Positions 44,911 to 54,078 of a DNA stretch of 64,000 nucleotides are shown piece after piece. This DNA comes from Planococcus chinensis. GTDB taxonomy: Bacteria; Bacillota; Bacilli; Bacillales_A; Planococcaceae. Positions within the stretch are counted from its first letter, which is position 1; each line of letters opens with the position of its first letter. A program made the position numbers and the translations under genes. The notes under the pieces are model-generated. The model had not been told where the DNA came from, did not search any database, and worked only from the letters and a program-made list of their open reading frames with translations. The stretch lies in contig NZ_JABWTK010000006.1 of assembly GCF_020071995.1 (NCBI RefSeq), positions 124,001 through 188,000 on the forward strand, given 5' to 3'.

Positions 44911-45630
44911 ATGGGTGCCTTGGGATTAAAGATGAAGATTGGACTGCTGTTCTGTATTGCTCTTTTCTTGCTGACAGCTTGTGGGAGAACAGGAGACGAA
45001 GATGTTCAAACAGAAGATGTGGAAACAAAATAGACGCCGCGATATAACGATGAGGAACTGATTGGTACGGTCGCTGATTTTCTTCCGGACGGCAAATCAT
45101 TTTATGTGAATCACGCCGAATGGCTTAAAAGAAATTCTCCAGGCGGAATGGGTACGGATGAAGGCCGTGGTTTCCATGCGGTGATTACGGACAAAACCGT
45201 TTTACAATTCGAAAACGGAGCTCCGGCGGAACTGGCTGATTTCAAGCACGGCCAAATAGTTAAAGTATTGCCGCCGACGGAAGAAGATTTGCCCGTCGAG
45301 GTTGATGAAATCACCATACTGGAAATGACATATGAGGAAAAATACGAACGCTTTCTCACCCATATAAAAGGCCATTACAATCTTGTAGTGATGTATGAAG
45401 AAGGCAATACCGGCGGGTTGGACGTGGAAAAAATGTTCGATAGGTTAAGTGACGATGTCGAACTGAATGCCGCTCAATTTCCTTATCCTGAGTATTGGGT
45501 AGTGGATTATAAAAAAGAACTAGACATTGAGAAATTTCCTGTCATTCTGGTGTTCGATACAGAAGGGCTGATCTTTAAAACCTATCAGGAAAAAGAAGCC
45601 TACAAATTTTTTGATGAACAGAAAGAGTAA
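44911..45630 (+). pseudogene. Lipoprotein gene interrupted by in-frame amber codon
   Basis: The reading frame begins at 44911-44932 (ATG 44911, TTG 44920 or ATG 44932; AAAAGGGA at 44902) with a lipoprotein signal, hydrophobic core plus lipobox LLTAC, then a polar linker. TAG at 45031-45033 stops it after about 33-40 codons. The same frame continues without another stop as TPRYNDEELIGTVADFLPDG to TAA at 45628-45630 (GTG 45106 lies inside this part). The tail has a DUF3221-like first half and a LDIEKFPVILVFDTEGLIF end. Read as one broken gene; readthrough or reinitiation is possible. Confidence 0.75.
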
Positions 45631-45633
45631 ATA

Positions 45634-45673
45634 AAAACAAGCTGCCTTCGGTAAAGTGAAAGCAGCTTGTTTT
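45634..45673. terminator. Bidirectional terminator between lipoprotein and AraC genes
   Basis: AAAACAAGCTGC (45634-45645) pairs with GCAGCTTGTTTT (45662-45673). Confidence 0.85.
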
Positions 45674-45683
45674 CATGTGTTTC

Positions 45684-46517
45684 CTATGTATGGTTATGTG
45701 TTTCTTTGGTAGCCGTGCGGTACTTGCCTGGCGTCTGTCCAGTTGCTTTTTTGAACGCCTGCTGGAAGTGTGTTTCGCTTTTGTAGCCGGTACGTTGAGC
45801 AATTTGCCTGATGGAGGCATCTGTATGCTGCAGCAAATAACGCGCCAACTGGATGCGGCATTGAATGGCGTACTGAATCGGGCTCATGCCGGTCTGTTCT
45901 TTAAATACATGGGCAAGGTAGTATTTGCTCAAGCCAATTTCTGTAGAGAACAGTTCCAGCGTTAATGCCCGGTGTGCGTTTTCTTCGATAAACCGTTTGG
46001 CCATCCTGATAAGCTGCCTGTGGTCGGTTGCTGTCCGGAGTGGCTCATTCAGGGAGCGTTCCAACACTTCAAAGAACAATTCCAGGAAAAGAGCAACCGT
46101 CTGCTGCTTATTGGCATAGGAGCTGCTGTTTTCTTCGATCAGCTGCAGAACAAGGGTTTTTAACCGTTCAAACTCCGCCGGCTGTTGCACCGGAGCCGCA
46201 TGATGCGCTCGTACTTGGTTCATTTCAAGCTGCTTCACCAAATGGCCGGAGCAGTTAAGGGACAGGCAACTGTAGGCTTGGCCTTTAACGGAAGCTTCTG
46301 CATGCCAGTCGCCGGCATTGCAAAGAACCAGTGAACCGGCAGTGGCGGTGTAGGTTTTCTGGTTGATGGAAAAGCGGCTTTGGCCTTCCAGCACGAGAAT
46401 GATTTCACACGATTCCGGATGGACGTGGAGCGGCTTGATATGCCGTCTGTCGCTCGTACAGTGGATCATGTCGGCGGAATGAAAAATAAAGGGAAGCTGA
46501 AAGTGGTTCGGGTCCAT
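45684..46517 (-). CDS. AraC-family transcriptional regulator
   Basis: 277 aa: N-terminal cupin ligand-binding domain (HVHPESCEIILVLEGQSRFS, about 28-100) and two C-terminal helix-turn-helix units (LTLELFSTEIGLSKYYLAHV and IRQIAQRTGYKSETHFQQAF). The end matches the family signature PGKYR. ATG 46517 is chosen over GTG 46526; the ribosome site is weak. It may control itself and the divergent VOC gene through the repeats upstream. Confidence 0.9.
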   Translation of the reverse strand: MDPNHFQLPFIFHSADMIHCTSDRRHIKPLHVHPESCEIILVLEGQSRFSINQKTYTATAGSLVLCNAGDWHAEASVKGQAYSCLSLNCSGHLVKQLEMNQVRAHHAAPVQQPAEFERLKTLVLQLIEENSSSYANKQQTVALFLELFFEVLERSLNEPLRTATDHRQLIRMAKRFIEENAHRALTLELFSTEIGLSKYYLAHVFKEQTGMSPIQYAIQCRIQLARYLLQHTDASIRQIAQRTGYKSETHFQQAFKKATGQTPGKYRTATKETHNHT

Positions 46518-46552
46518 GGCAAGCACTCGTTTCTAAAAAGGATAATACATCC

Positions 46553-46633
46553 ATTATAGCAAGAATTAATATAAAATATTGTAAAAAGCGGGGAAAATAG
46601 AAGTTTTGTTCTATTCGACAGCAAGAATTAATA
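46553..46633 (-). promoter_or_regulatory. AraC gene promoter with two identical 14-bp direct repeats
   Basis: A consensus TATAAT reads on the minus strand at 46558-46553 with a poor -35. AGCAAGAATTAATA occurs at 46558-46571, touching the -10 box, and again at 46620-46633, 62 bp apart, close to six helical turns. Good candidates for AraC half-sites. Confidence 0.6.
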
Positions 46634-46798
46634 GAATCCAACTTATAACTGAATCACTTTAAGCAGCAGAAGTGTTGATATCTGAAAATTTAAATAAATA
46701 AACCGGATACGGTAGTAAAACACATAAATCAGCACTATAATGGCGATACACCCAGCGTCCACAAACGAAAAATTTAAATGACAGAAAGGATGAGCGGA

Positions 46799-47188
46799 AT
46801 GGCAACGGATTTTTGGATCAATTTGCCGGTAAAAGATTTGAACAGATCAAAGGAGTTTTTCCAGAGCTTGAATTTTACGGTAAACGAGCGGTTTTCGGAT
46901 AGTGAGCAGATGGCGGGTGTTGTGGTTGGTGAACATAATTCCATGATTATGCTATTTCCGGAAGCGACTTTGGAAGGATTTGCACGAAATCCGATGACGG
47001 ATACAGCAGCAAGCACGGAAGTATTGCTGTCGATTTCAGCAGATTCGCGTGAAGAAGTCCAGGAGATGTGCGAGAAAGTGATTCAGGCAGGCGGCAAGAT
47101 ATTTAGCGAGCCTGGAGAAACAAATGGCATGTACGGAGCAGGATTTTGCGATTTGGATGGACACCGATGGAATTTGCTGGTGATGTAA
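46799..47188 (+). CDS. VOC-family (glyoxalase-like) protein
   Basis: 129-aa VOC protein: TDFWINLPVKDLNRSKEFFQ start, VVGEHNSMIMLFPEATLEGF and the C-terminal FCDLDGHRWNLLVM, the latter typical of YaeR/PhnB-like extradiol-type folds. ATG 46799 follows AGAAAGGATG. Divergent from the AraC gene, so a regulated detoxification enzyme is plausible. Confidence 0.85.
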   Translation: MATDFWINLPVKDLNRSKEFFQSLNFTVNERFSDSEQMAGVVVGEHNSMIMLFPEATLEGFARNPMTDTAASTEVLLSISADSREEVQEMCEKVIQAGGKIFSEPGETNGMYGAGFCDLDGHRWNLLVM

Positions 47189-47668
<480 letters not shown>

Positions 47669-47872
47669 CTATTCGTTGGGCTTAAATAGGTTTCCTACTA
47701 ACCCTCGTACGCTCCCGTATAGTGCGGAACATAATGTCACCATTAACCAGAACGAATAAGCATCCATTACGTACATGTAAATAATCGCGTAGATTGAAAA
47801 ACCGACCAGGCCAATGCTCAGTGCCACATCAATGATTGGTGAAAACATTTTCCAAAGACTTTTCAGCTTCAT
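47669..47872 (-). CDS. 67-aa two-helix membrane protein
   Basis: ATG 47872 follows AGGGAGG at 9 nt. Helices at about 11-32 (SPIIDVALSIGLVGFSIYAI) and 37-55 (AYSFWLMVTLCSALYGSV). The frame is open upstream to GTG 48094 (141 aa in total), giving a basic, low-hydrophobicity extension, but only the ATG has a good ribosome site. Not recognised. Confidence 0.6.
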   Translation of the reverse strand: MKLKSLWKMFSPIIDVALSIGLVGFSIYAIIYMYVMDAYSFWLMVTLCSALYGSVRGLVGNLFKPNE

Positions 47873-48331
47873 CACAAAGAACCTCCCTAATGTCCTTCTG
47901 TTAATGACCAGCATTTCGCGATTGAACTTTCGGTGCCGCGGCGATATATGGAAAGTTGCTAGGTTCAGATAGCCTCTCCAATTTCTTAATGACCCACTAT
48001 ATAGCGCAGCAAGCTTATAGGGTCCCAGTTTATGCTGATGTTCGGCTTTAGACTGAACCGTACTTGTCTGATGTTTCTTCCGCTTTAGCTTCACGATCTC
48101 CGCTTCGAAAGCTTATATCATAAGGAATTCTAGGAAAAGTGCTTTTTCTTTAAGCAATTTGAATTTGGCTAGCGTTCTTTCACGCATTAATCGGATTTTA
48201 TTCATCTTTCTTCTTGTTTACAATCCATCTTGAACTCATTTCGCGGAATGTTTGATGAGCTTATTGTATCTGAAATGACAGAAAATTACCATGTAATTTT
48301 ATTGATTTTCAGGACAAGTAAAAAGGAACGA
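47873..48331 (-). other. Gap; open in-frame extension of unclear status
   Basis: Bases 47873-48094 form the open, Arg/Lys-rich extension described for the 67-aa gene; 48095-48331 holds nothing I can support. Confidence 0.35.
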
Positions 48332-48748
48332 TTACCCTTCTTTACGTGCTCTTGCCATGCCGATCGTAAATTTCTTAAAACCTGACGTCTCATAATAAGA
48401 CTCCAATTTCTCATCACACATCAGCTGCGGAATGACCCGGTGCCTATCACATTGTTCAATCAGTCCGCTTATCAGCTTGCGCCCGATGCCCATACCTTGA
48501 TAGCTTGGCAAAACACCGACTCCGCAGATCAGTCCGGTAATCACGCCATCTGAGATAATCCGTCCCATTCCAACCAACTTATCGCCTTGGTAAGCATACA
48601 GCACGTACCAGCTTTGCTCGCACATTTTCTGCAGCTCATTTGCTGTTAAGCCAAGTGAATCCCATTTTAGTTCCTCGTATAACTGGTAAACCGATTCATT
48701 ACATGCTGGCGGTTCTATCGTAATCCAAATATCCTTTGAGAATTCCAT
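48332..48748 (-). CDS. GNAT N-acetyltransferase
   Basis: 138 aa with ICGVGVLPSYQGMGIGRKLI as the acetyl-CoA loop and the C-terminal YYETSGFKKFTIGM. ATG 48748 lies 10 nt after AGGAG; GTG 48757 is too close to it. Similar to small YjcF/ElaA-like GNATs. Divergent from the cupin gene. Confidence 0.85.
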   Translation of the reverse strand: MEFSKDIWITIEPPACNESVYQLYEELKWDSLGLTANELQKMCEQSWYVLYAYQGDKLVGMGRIISDGVITGLICGVGVLPSYQGMGIGRKLISGLIEQCDRHRVIPQLMCDEKLESYYETSGFKKFTIGMARARKEG

Positions 48749-48825
48749 AAAATTCACGCTCCTGTCTTTTCCTCTTTTCTTTGATCTTTATATAGCCAAA
48801 TTAGTGAATCAAGGAGGTTAGCGAA

Positions 48826-49355
48826 ATGATGCCACAACAAACCATTATCAATCAACAATCAGGCCAGCGCATGATTTTCCGCCAAACGGCAAAAGATACG
48901 GACGGACAATTACTGGAAATTGAATCGTTCAATCCCCCTTCAACTGAAAAAGAACCGGAACACGTTCATCCGAAACAGGAAAGCTCAGCTGAAGTGCTGT
49001 CTGGTACCGTGCATTTTTCAATCAATGGGCGGATCCAAATTGTTAAAGCAGGAGAAAAAGTCGTCATCCCGCCTGGAGTCCCCCACTATTTCTGGAACGA
49101 GGGCCACTGGAAGCGCGCACAATTCAACGGTTTACGCCGGCTTTAACAATCGAACAGTTTTTTAAATCATATTTTGCTTTAGCCAATGAGGGGAAGCTGG
49201 ACAACAACGGGATGCCGCCTCTTTTGATTACTTCACACCTCGGGCTTCAGCATCAAGATGACATCCGCGTGACTAAGCCGCCTTGGATCGTCCAAAAATT
49301 CCTTTATACCCTACTGGTTCCCGTAAGGTTGATATTGCGACGCACCAAACGATAA
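48826..49355 (+). pseudogene. Frameshifted cupin-domain gene
   Basis: Frame 1 from ATG 48826 (AAGGAGG upstream) encodes a complete-looking cupin: HVHPKQESSAEVLSGTVHFS and VIPPGVPHYFWNEG, to TAA at 49144-49146. Just past the barrel, near 49120, frame 3 continues RFTPALTIEQFFKSYFALAN, then GMPPLLITSHLGLQHQDDIR and TKPPWIVQKF to TAA at 49353-49355. That order (Pro-Ala-Leu, EEFF, GMPxxL, RPPWxVQ) is the usual C-terminal half of this cupin family. One missing base in the A-rich GCACAATTC run would restore it. The 106-aa product might still fold. Confidence 0.75.
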
Positions 49356-49370
49356 GAGAAAAAATCCTTT

Positions 49371-49404
49371 GCGGCACTTGGGGGTTAGCAAAGTGCCGTC
49401 TTTT
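49371..49404 (+). terminator. Terminator after cupin pseudogene
   Basis: GCGGCACTT pairs with AAGTGCCGT, followed by CTTTTAAT. It overlaps the end of the converging MarR-GNAT gene. Confidence 0.75.
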
Positions 49405-50329
49405 AATGAAGAACCAGCTCCAAATCCCAACGTTCTTCAATCAATTCCTGATCGGTCCATTCGGCATTCGGTTTTTGCTCGGTGCATTCAAATCCGTATT
49501 TGCTATACAGATGCCGTGCAGCTTCAAGAATATGGACGGTCCATAAGAAAATATGGCGGTAGTTCTGCGCCTGGCAAAACGCCAAGGCTGTGTTCATCAG
49601 GCTTTTGCCGATGCCTTGGCCCTGGAACCGATCATCGAGCACAAACCATCTCAATTGAGCGGTATGGCCATCTACGCGCGCAATGGCAATCGAACCCGCG
49701 ATTTCCCCGTCCACTTCCGCAATCCACAGTTCACCGCCTTGCCGGTCCATTAGAAATTCTGATAATCCCTTCATGACATAGTATTCAAAAAGCTCACTGA
49801 AGCCATAGGCTTTGTTGTAAAGTCGGCCGTGCAGATAAGAGACATACCCCAGTTCCCCGGGCTGAAACGGCCGGATAAGGACGCTCAGCGCTTGCGGCTC
49901 TTCATGAGTCAGCAATTTCTCCACTGTATGCATGGCACTTGTCAATTGGTCCAATTGATGTGGAGTCAGCGAATCAATCATCTTTGCGACTTCTTTATTG
50001 GCTTCGTCCACCAAGGCCAAATGAACTTTTTCTCCGGAGCCGGTCAAGTGAAGCAAATGCTGTCGTTTGTCGGAAGGTGCTTGTTTTTTGGCAATGAGCT
50101 TGTCGTCTTCGAATTTCTGGATGATGCGGCTCATATAGCCCCGGTCAATGCCCAGTTTCTCGCGGATTTCCGTTGCCGTGATGCCGGTTTTCCCGTAAAG
50201 CTCAGCAAGGACGCGAGCTTCGCTTAACGGATACGGCTTATGATAGATTTCCTGGTCAATTTTGCCGAGAATGTTGGCATAATGCCGGTTGAATCGGCGG
50301 ATTTCTTCAATTTTTGCCAAGTCTGCCAC
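49403..50329 (-). CDS. MarR-GNAT fusion protein
   Basis: 308 aa. Residues about 1-140 form a MarR winged helix (LSEARVLAELYGKTGITATE, LGIDRGYMSRIIQKFEDDKL, SDKRQHLLHLT). Residues about 150-308 form a GNAT domain (LDDRFQGQGIGKSLMNTALA and LYSKYGFECTEQ). Fusions of this kind are widespread but little studied. GTG 50329 is chosen, 8 nt after AAAGGGG. A MarR-type palindrome overlaps its promoter, suggesting autorepression; the acetyltransferase part may sense or modify the inducer. Confidence 0.9.
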   Translation of the reverse strand: MADLAKIEEIRRFNRHYANILGKIDQEIYHKPYPLSEARVLAELYGKTGITATEIREKLGIDRGYMSRIIQKFEDDKLIAKKQAPSDKRQHLLHLTGSGEKVHLALVDEANKEVAKMIDSLTPHQLDQLTSAMHTVEKLLTHEEPQALSVLIRPFQPGELGYVSYLHGRLYNKAYGFSELFEYYVMKGLSEFLMDRQGGELWIAEVDGEIAGSIAIARVDGHTAQLRWFVLDDRFQGQGIGKSLMNTALAFCQAQNYRHIFLWTVHILEAARHLYSKYGFECTEQKPNAEWTDQELIEERWDLELVLH

Positions 50330-50370
50330 ACTCAACACCCCTTTAGTTTTCAGAATTTTTAATTACGCAT

Positions 50371-50401
50371 AGAATAACGTTAGTAGTTGACTTAGTCAAC
50401 T
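50371..50401 (-). promoter_or_regulatory. MarR-GNAT promoter with overlapping palindrome
   Basis: On the minus strand TTGACT (50399-50394), 17-bp spacer, TATTCT (50376-50371). The 7-3-7 perfect palindrome AGTTGAC-TTA-GTCAACT (50385-50401) covers the -35 box, as expected for an autoregulated MarR gene. Confidence 0.72.
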
Positions 50402-50411
50402 TATTTTCCTC

Positions 50412-50446
50412 AAATAAAAACCATCCAGCTCATAAGACTGGATGGC
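50412..50446 (-). terminator. Terminator after ABC1 kinase gene
   Basis: CCATCCAG (50421-50428) and CTGGATGG (50438-50445); reading on the minus strand the stem is followed by TTTTTATTT. Confidence 0.82.
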
Positions 50447-50458
50447 TTCAGTACTAAA

Positions 50459-52465
50459 CTAATTGTCGTTGCTGCGCTTCATATCCCGTATGGCCTGCAC
50501 CGATAGACGGACAAGCAGGATGACGCACAGGAATAGGCCCGTATAGGCTGCGGTATTCAAGTAAACCGCATAGGCGGTATTGATAAACTGGGCAATGGCC
50601 AGCAACGCGGATGAAATCAATCCGAATGTGATGCCCGTCATCAATAGCACCAGGCGTGAAAACATCTGCGTGATGAAGTTGGCATTGTGCCGGTCGGAAA
50701 ATACATCGTGATGCAGGATGATCTTGCCGCTTTCAACCCGTTCCACCAGCCGGTCCAATCGCTTCGGCAGCCGGACCAGTTCCGGAATCACCAGAGCCAG
50801 CTCGCTTTCCAGCCGGTCTTTCACGGCTTTCGGTTCTTTGAACGGCTTTTTCAGGAAATCCGACTTGTATTTTTGGGCAAAAGCCTTGGCTTCTGTAAAC
50901 ATATCAAATGTCGGGTCGATGGTATGCAGCGTGCCGTCGAGCGTAATGAGTGAGCGGAGCGCCGTTCCGACAGACGGATAGAACGACAGCCCGAAATCGC
51001 GCACCAGGTCAAACAAGGAATGGATCAGCTCGGTTGTCGGAATCCGGTGGACATAGGAGATCTTCAACAGGATCTGCCCGATCGCCTGTTCAAAGCGGTG
51101 CCGGTCGATTTGCTGATTGTCTTCCACTAACAGCATAATCGAGTCGTAAATGACGCTCGCATCGCCTTGCTGCACCCCGATGATGAACAAACTGAGCCCT
51201 TCCTGCTGCGGAGAAGCAAGTCTCCCCACTGCCCCGAAATCGAGCAGAATCGGTTTGCCGTCCTGTTCATCAATAAAGATGTTGCCCGGATGTGGATCCG
51301 CATGGAAGATGCCGGAATCCAGCATTTGTTCAAAAAACGAAAACAGTACGGTGCGGGCGAAATCTTTTTCATTGCTGCCAAACTGATGGAAGACGGCGCT
51401 GCCTTGAGCGATGCTTTTGCCTTCCACATATTCCATCACAATCAGTTTGTCGCTGCTGTACTCGGTATAGACATGCGGAATGCGTACTTTATAAGGGCTG
51501 TTCTTCATGGCATTCGTGATTTGGATCGTGTTGCGGATTTCGATGTTGAAATTGATTTCTTCCCGAAGCCCTGCAGCAAAACCGATGGCCAGTTCACGGA
51601 ATCCGAGGTTTTCAGCCCACACGGAGCGGTTCGATACCCATTCTGCAAATTCCACCAGGATGTTCAGATCATCGCGCATGATGCGTTTGATCTCCGGCCG
51701 CAGCAATTTCACCACCACGTGGCGGTTGTCTTTTTTCAAAACAGCTTTATGCACTTGCCCGATGGACGCAGCAGCGAGCGGCTCCATATCAAAAGAAGAA
51801 AAAACTTCTTCGAAGCGTCCGCCTAACGAAGTTTCCAAAATGTCCTGGACCTGGCTGTTCGGAAGCGGCTTTACCCGTTGCTGCAGCGTGCCCAATTCTT
51901 CGACAAAGGCGGGCGGAAACAGTTCGGTGCGCGTGGACAGCACTTGGCCGAATTTGATGAAGATGCCGCCGCTTTGTTCCAGTGTATCCCGGAACGCGAT
52001 TGCCAGTTCCCGGTCGTTTTCCCGGTGCCTGGCGTACTTCAACGCTCTGGAAATCCCGTTGCGAAGCGCAATTTCCACCACTTCGCGCAGCCGTTTTTGC
52101 CGGCGCCATTGATGCTGCAGGCGCTTAAAGATAAATTTCCTGCCGGTGATGCGTTCTCCTTTGGCGCCCAGTTCAATTGGATCGAACAATTCAAAGAGCA
52201 AATACAGGAGCATCGAAATCAACAGGATGCTGCCGACCCAAACAATCGTACTGACGTCTGTCGCGGTATTCAGGACACTTTCGGACAGATAATCGGTATA
52301 GCGCAAATAGGAATACCAATATACAAATGTCGTCAACGATACACCGAGCACGACCGACAGCACCCGTTTTGTGAAATTGACTTGTGCACCCATCAAACGT
52401 CCGCTGACAAAATAAATGAAAACGGTGATGAGCAGCACCTCTAAGAGCAGAATTGCATAAACCAT
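50459..52465 (-). CDS. ABC1/AarF/UbiB-family atypical kinase
   Basis: 668-aa protein: N-terminal membrane helices (about 2-22 and 38-100), the ABC1 domain with the family-specific KFGQVLSTR, nucleotide-site A-rich loop AAASIGQVHKAVLK, Lys in HVVVKLLRP, catalytic HADPHPGN and metal-site LLDFGAVGRL, and two C-terminal hydrophobic segments (about 590-655). The family supports ubiquinone synthesis in Gram-negatives; in Bacillota, which use menaquinone, its role is unsettled. Start ATG follows GAAAGGAG. Single gene. Confidence 0.9.
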   Translation of the reverse strand: MVYAILLLEVLLITVFIYFVSGRLMGAQVNFTKRVLSVVLGVSLTTFVYWYSYLRYTDYLSESVLNTATDVSTIVWVGSILLISMLLYLLFELFDPIELGAKGERITGRKFIFKRLQHQWRRQKRLREVVEIALRNGISRALKYARHRENDRELAIAFRDTLEQSGGIFIKFGQVLSTRTELFPPAFVEELGTLQQRVKPLPNSQVQDILETSLGGRFEEVFSSFDMEPLAAASIGQVHKAVLKKDNRHVVVKLLRPEIKRIMRDDLNILVEFAEWVSNRSVWAENLGFRELAIGFAAGLREEINFNIEIRNTIQITNAMKNSPYKVRIPHVYTEYSSDKLIVMEYVEGKSIAQGSAVFHQFGSNEKDFARTVLFSFFEQMLDSGIFHADPHPGNIFIDEQDGKPILLDFGAVGRLASPQQEGLSLFIIGVQQGDASVIYDSIMLLVEDNQQIDRHRFEQAIGQILLKISYVHRIPTTELIHSLFDLVRDFGLSFYPSVGTALRSLITLDGTLHTIDPTFDMFTEAKAFAQKYKSDFLKKPFKEPKAVKDRLESELALVIPELVRLPKRLDRLVERVESGKIILHHDVFSDRHNANFITQMFSRLVLLMTGITFGLISSALLAIAQFINTAYAVYLNTAAYTGLFLCVILLVRLSVQAIRDMKRSNDN

Positions 52466-52686
52466 TCGCAGTCTCCTTTCAGGAAGGAAATAGTCGCAAT
52501 AATAAAAAAGAAAAGTTCATTTACCTAGTATAGCAAACATTGTCCGATTCGTTTCGATGTACTCTGTGGAATGAGCAATTTTTACAATTGCGGGTTCCCA
52601 TAAAAAAAGACCTATGGAAGGTCCATTTAGTTCTGAGTTCGATATGTCCTGTATCGCTTTAAACAGGTCGGCAGGTATCTTGGCGG

Positions 52687-53196
52687 TCAATCATTTACTG
52701 CCAGTTCAAAATACGGTTCTTCTTGTCCGGTGTCGTCAAACCAGCGCATCTCTATATACTGCAGGCCGGCTTTTCGGAGCACACGGATAGAGCTTTCATG
52801 CCCCGGTGCAGCAGAAGCTGTAATCATATGTACTCCAGGATGCTCCTTGGCCAGGTCCACACAAACTTGAGCGGCTTCGGTGGCATAGCCTTTTCCCCAG
52901 CTGTCTTTCGCAAAATGATAAATTAATTCCACTTGTTCAAGAGAACCCTGGACATTAAAGCCTGCTGCGCCGATCACCTTTCCAGACGCCTTTTCAATGA
53001 CCGCGTACACGGAAATTCCGTTTTCAACGTGGCATTGTCTATAGCTCTCTAAGACGCGTGGAAGCGCATCTATCGGCGTTGGCCCGCCGGATGCGGCCAT
53101 TACTTCCGAATCGCCCCAAAAGCGTTCTGCAGCGCTTGCATCCTGTTTTGAGAAGACGCGCAGCACCAAGCGGTCGCTTTCCATTATTTTTGTCAA
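52687..53196 (-). CDS. RimJ-like GNAT N-acetyltransferase
   Basis: 169 aa: ESDRLVLRVFSKQDASAAER start, IGAAGFNVQGSLEQVELIYH, loop DSWGKGYATEAAQVCVD and SSIRVLRKAGLQYIE, all characteristic of the RimJ/RimL group (acetylation of amines or protein N-termini). TTG 53196 is preferred, placed about 9 nt after GGAGGTAG. Substrate unknown. Confidence 0.85.
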   Translation of the reverse strand: MTKIMESDRLVLRVFSKQDASAAERFWGDSEVMAASGGPTPIDALPRVLESYRQCHVENGISVYAVIEKASGKVIGAAGFNVQGSLEQVELIYHFAKDSWGKGYATEAAQVCVDLAKEHPGVHMITASAAPGHESSIRVLRKAGLQYIEMRWFDDTGQEEPYFELAVND

Positions 53197-53283
53197 TGAA
53201 TCTACCTCCAATAAATGTTTTCAAAAACGAGCGGAAACGCGTGAATCAGCGCGGCTTAACATACAGAGCTTAAGCTTTTGGTG

Positions 53284-54078
53284 TTACTGATGCTCACCCT
53301 CTATTATAGAAGTGACAACGTGCCGGGAATCCCATTGGTTTTCTGAAAAGCCGATAATCGGATAATCAAGCGGAAAAATTTTTTGCTTGATTTCTTCGAC
53401 CGACAAGCCCTCCCTGTTCATAGATTGAACTTTCAATGTGAGCTTTTCAAGATTTTGCAGCTTTTTCTCAATCATTTCCCGGCCGTTTTCAAAATAACCG
53501 GAATGACTACAAAACAACGAATCAAAATCATACTTGAGTAGTTTGCGGAGCGACGCCATGATGAGCGGAATCGATTCGCTGTCCATGATGACCTTGGTTT
53601 TAGGGGCAACAAACAAATCCCCGGAAAACAGCTGTCCCGTTTTTTCGTTCAGAAAAGACACATGATCGTCTGCATGGCCAGGCGTCTCGATAACAGTCCA
53701 TTCCTGAGTCCGGGAACGGATCGTTTCCGGAAGCGGCAAGGCTCGGAACGCTTTTCGGCCGCCCCAGGTTTGCTTTCTGTATTCCGGGTAGTTTCCCGGC
53801 TGTTCGCAGAGAGGAATGCTTTTATGATGCAAATAAATTGGAATATTAAGATGTTCCTGGATCCACGCGGCTGTTCCCGTATGGTCTTCATGGCTATGTG
53901 TAAGTGTGACCAGGTCCATTGGATGTTCTTTGTAAAAGCGGATCAGTTCTTTTTGTAGTTTTTCCGCTCCGGTGTCCACCAGCATGCCATCGACCAAATA
54001 GACAAAGACTTTCCGGCCAAAACTTTCAATCGTCCCTTCCACACAAATAACGTTTTCTTTCTGATAAACCTCGATCAT
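53284..54078 (-). CDS. Metallo-beta-lactamase-fold hydrolase
   Basis: 264 aa. The zinc motif HSHEDHTG gives H61, H63, D65 and H66; further ligands are the His in ETPGHADDHV and the Asp in LFSGDLFV, then CSHSGYF near the end. This is the glyoxalase II-like thioesterase branch. Start follows GAAGGGA. Probably a hydrolase of a thioester, lactone or similar; substrate unknown. Confidence 0.88.
   Translation of the reverse strand: MIEVYQKENVICVEGTIESFGRKVFVYLVDGMLVDTGAEKLQKELIRFYKEHPMDLVTLTHSHEDHTGTAAWIQEHLNIPIYLHHKSIPLCEQPGNYPEYRKQTWGGRKAFRALPLPETIRSRTQEWTVIETPGHADDHVSFLNEKTGQLFSGDLFVAPKTKVIMDSESIPLIMASLRKLLKYDFDSLFCSHSGYFENGREMIEKKLQNLEKLTLKVQSMNREGLSVEEIKQKIFPLDYPIIGFSENQWDSRHVVTSIIEGEHQ

Noticed and set aside
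47873-48094. N-terminal extension of the 67-aa membrane protein to 141 aa
   Set aside because: The extension is Arg/Lys-rich without family features, and only the internal ATG has a good ribosome site.
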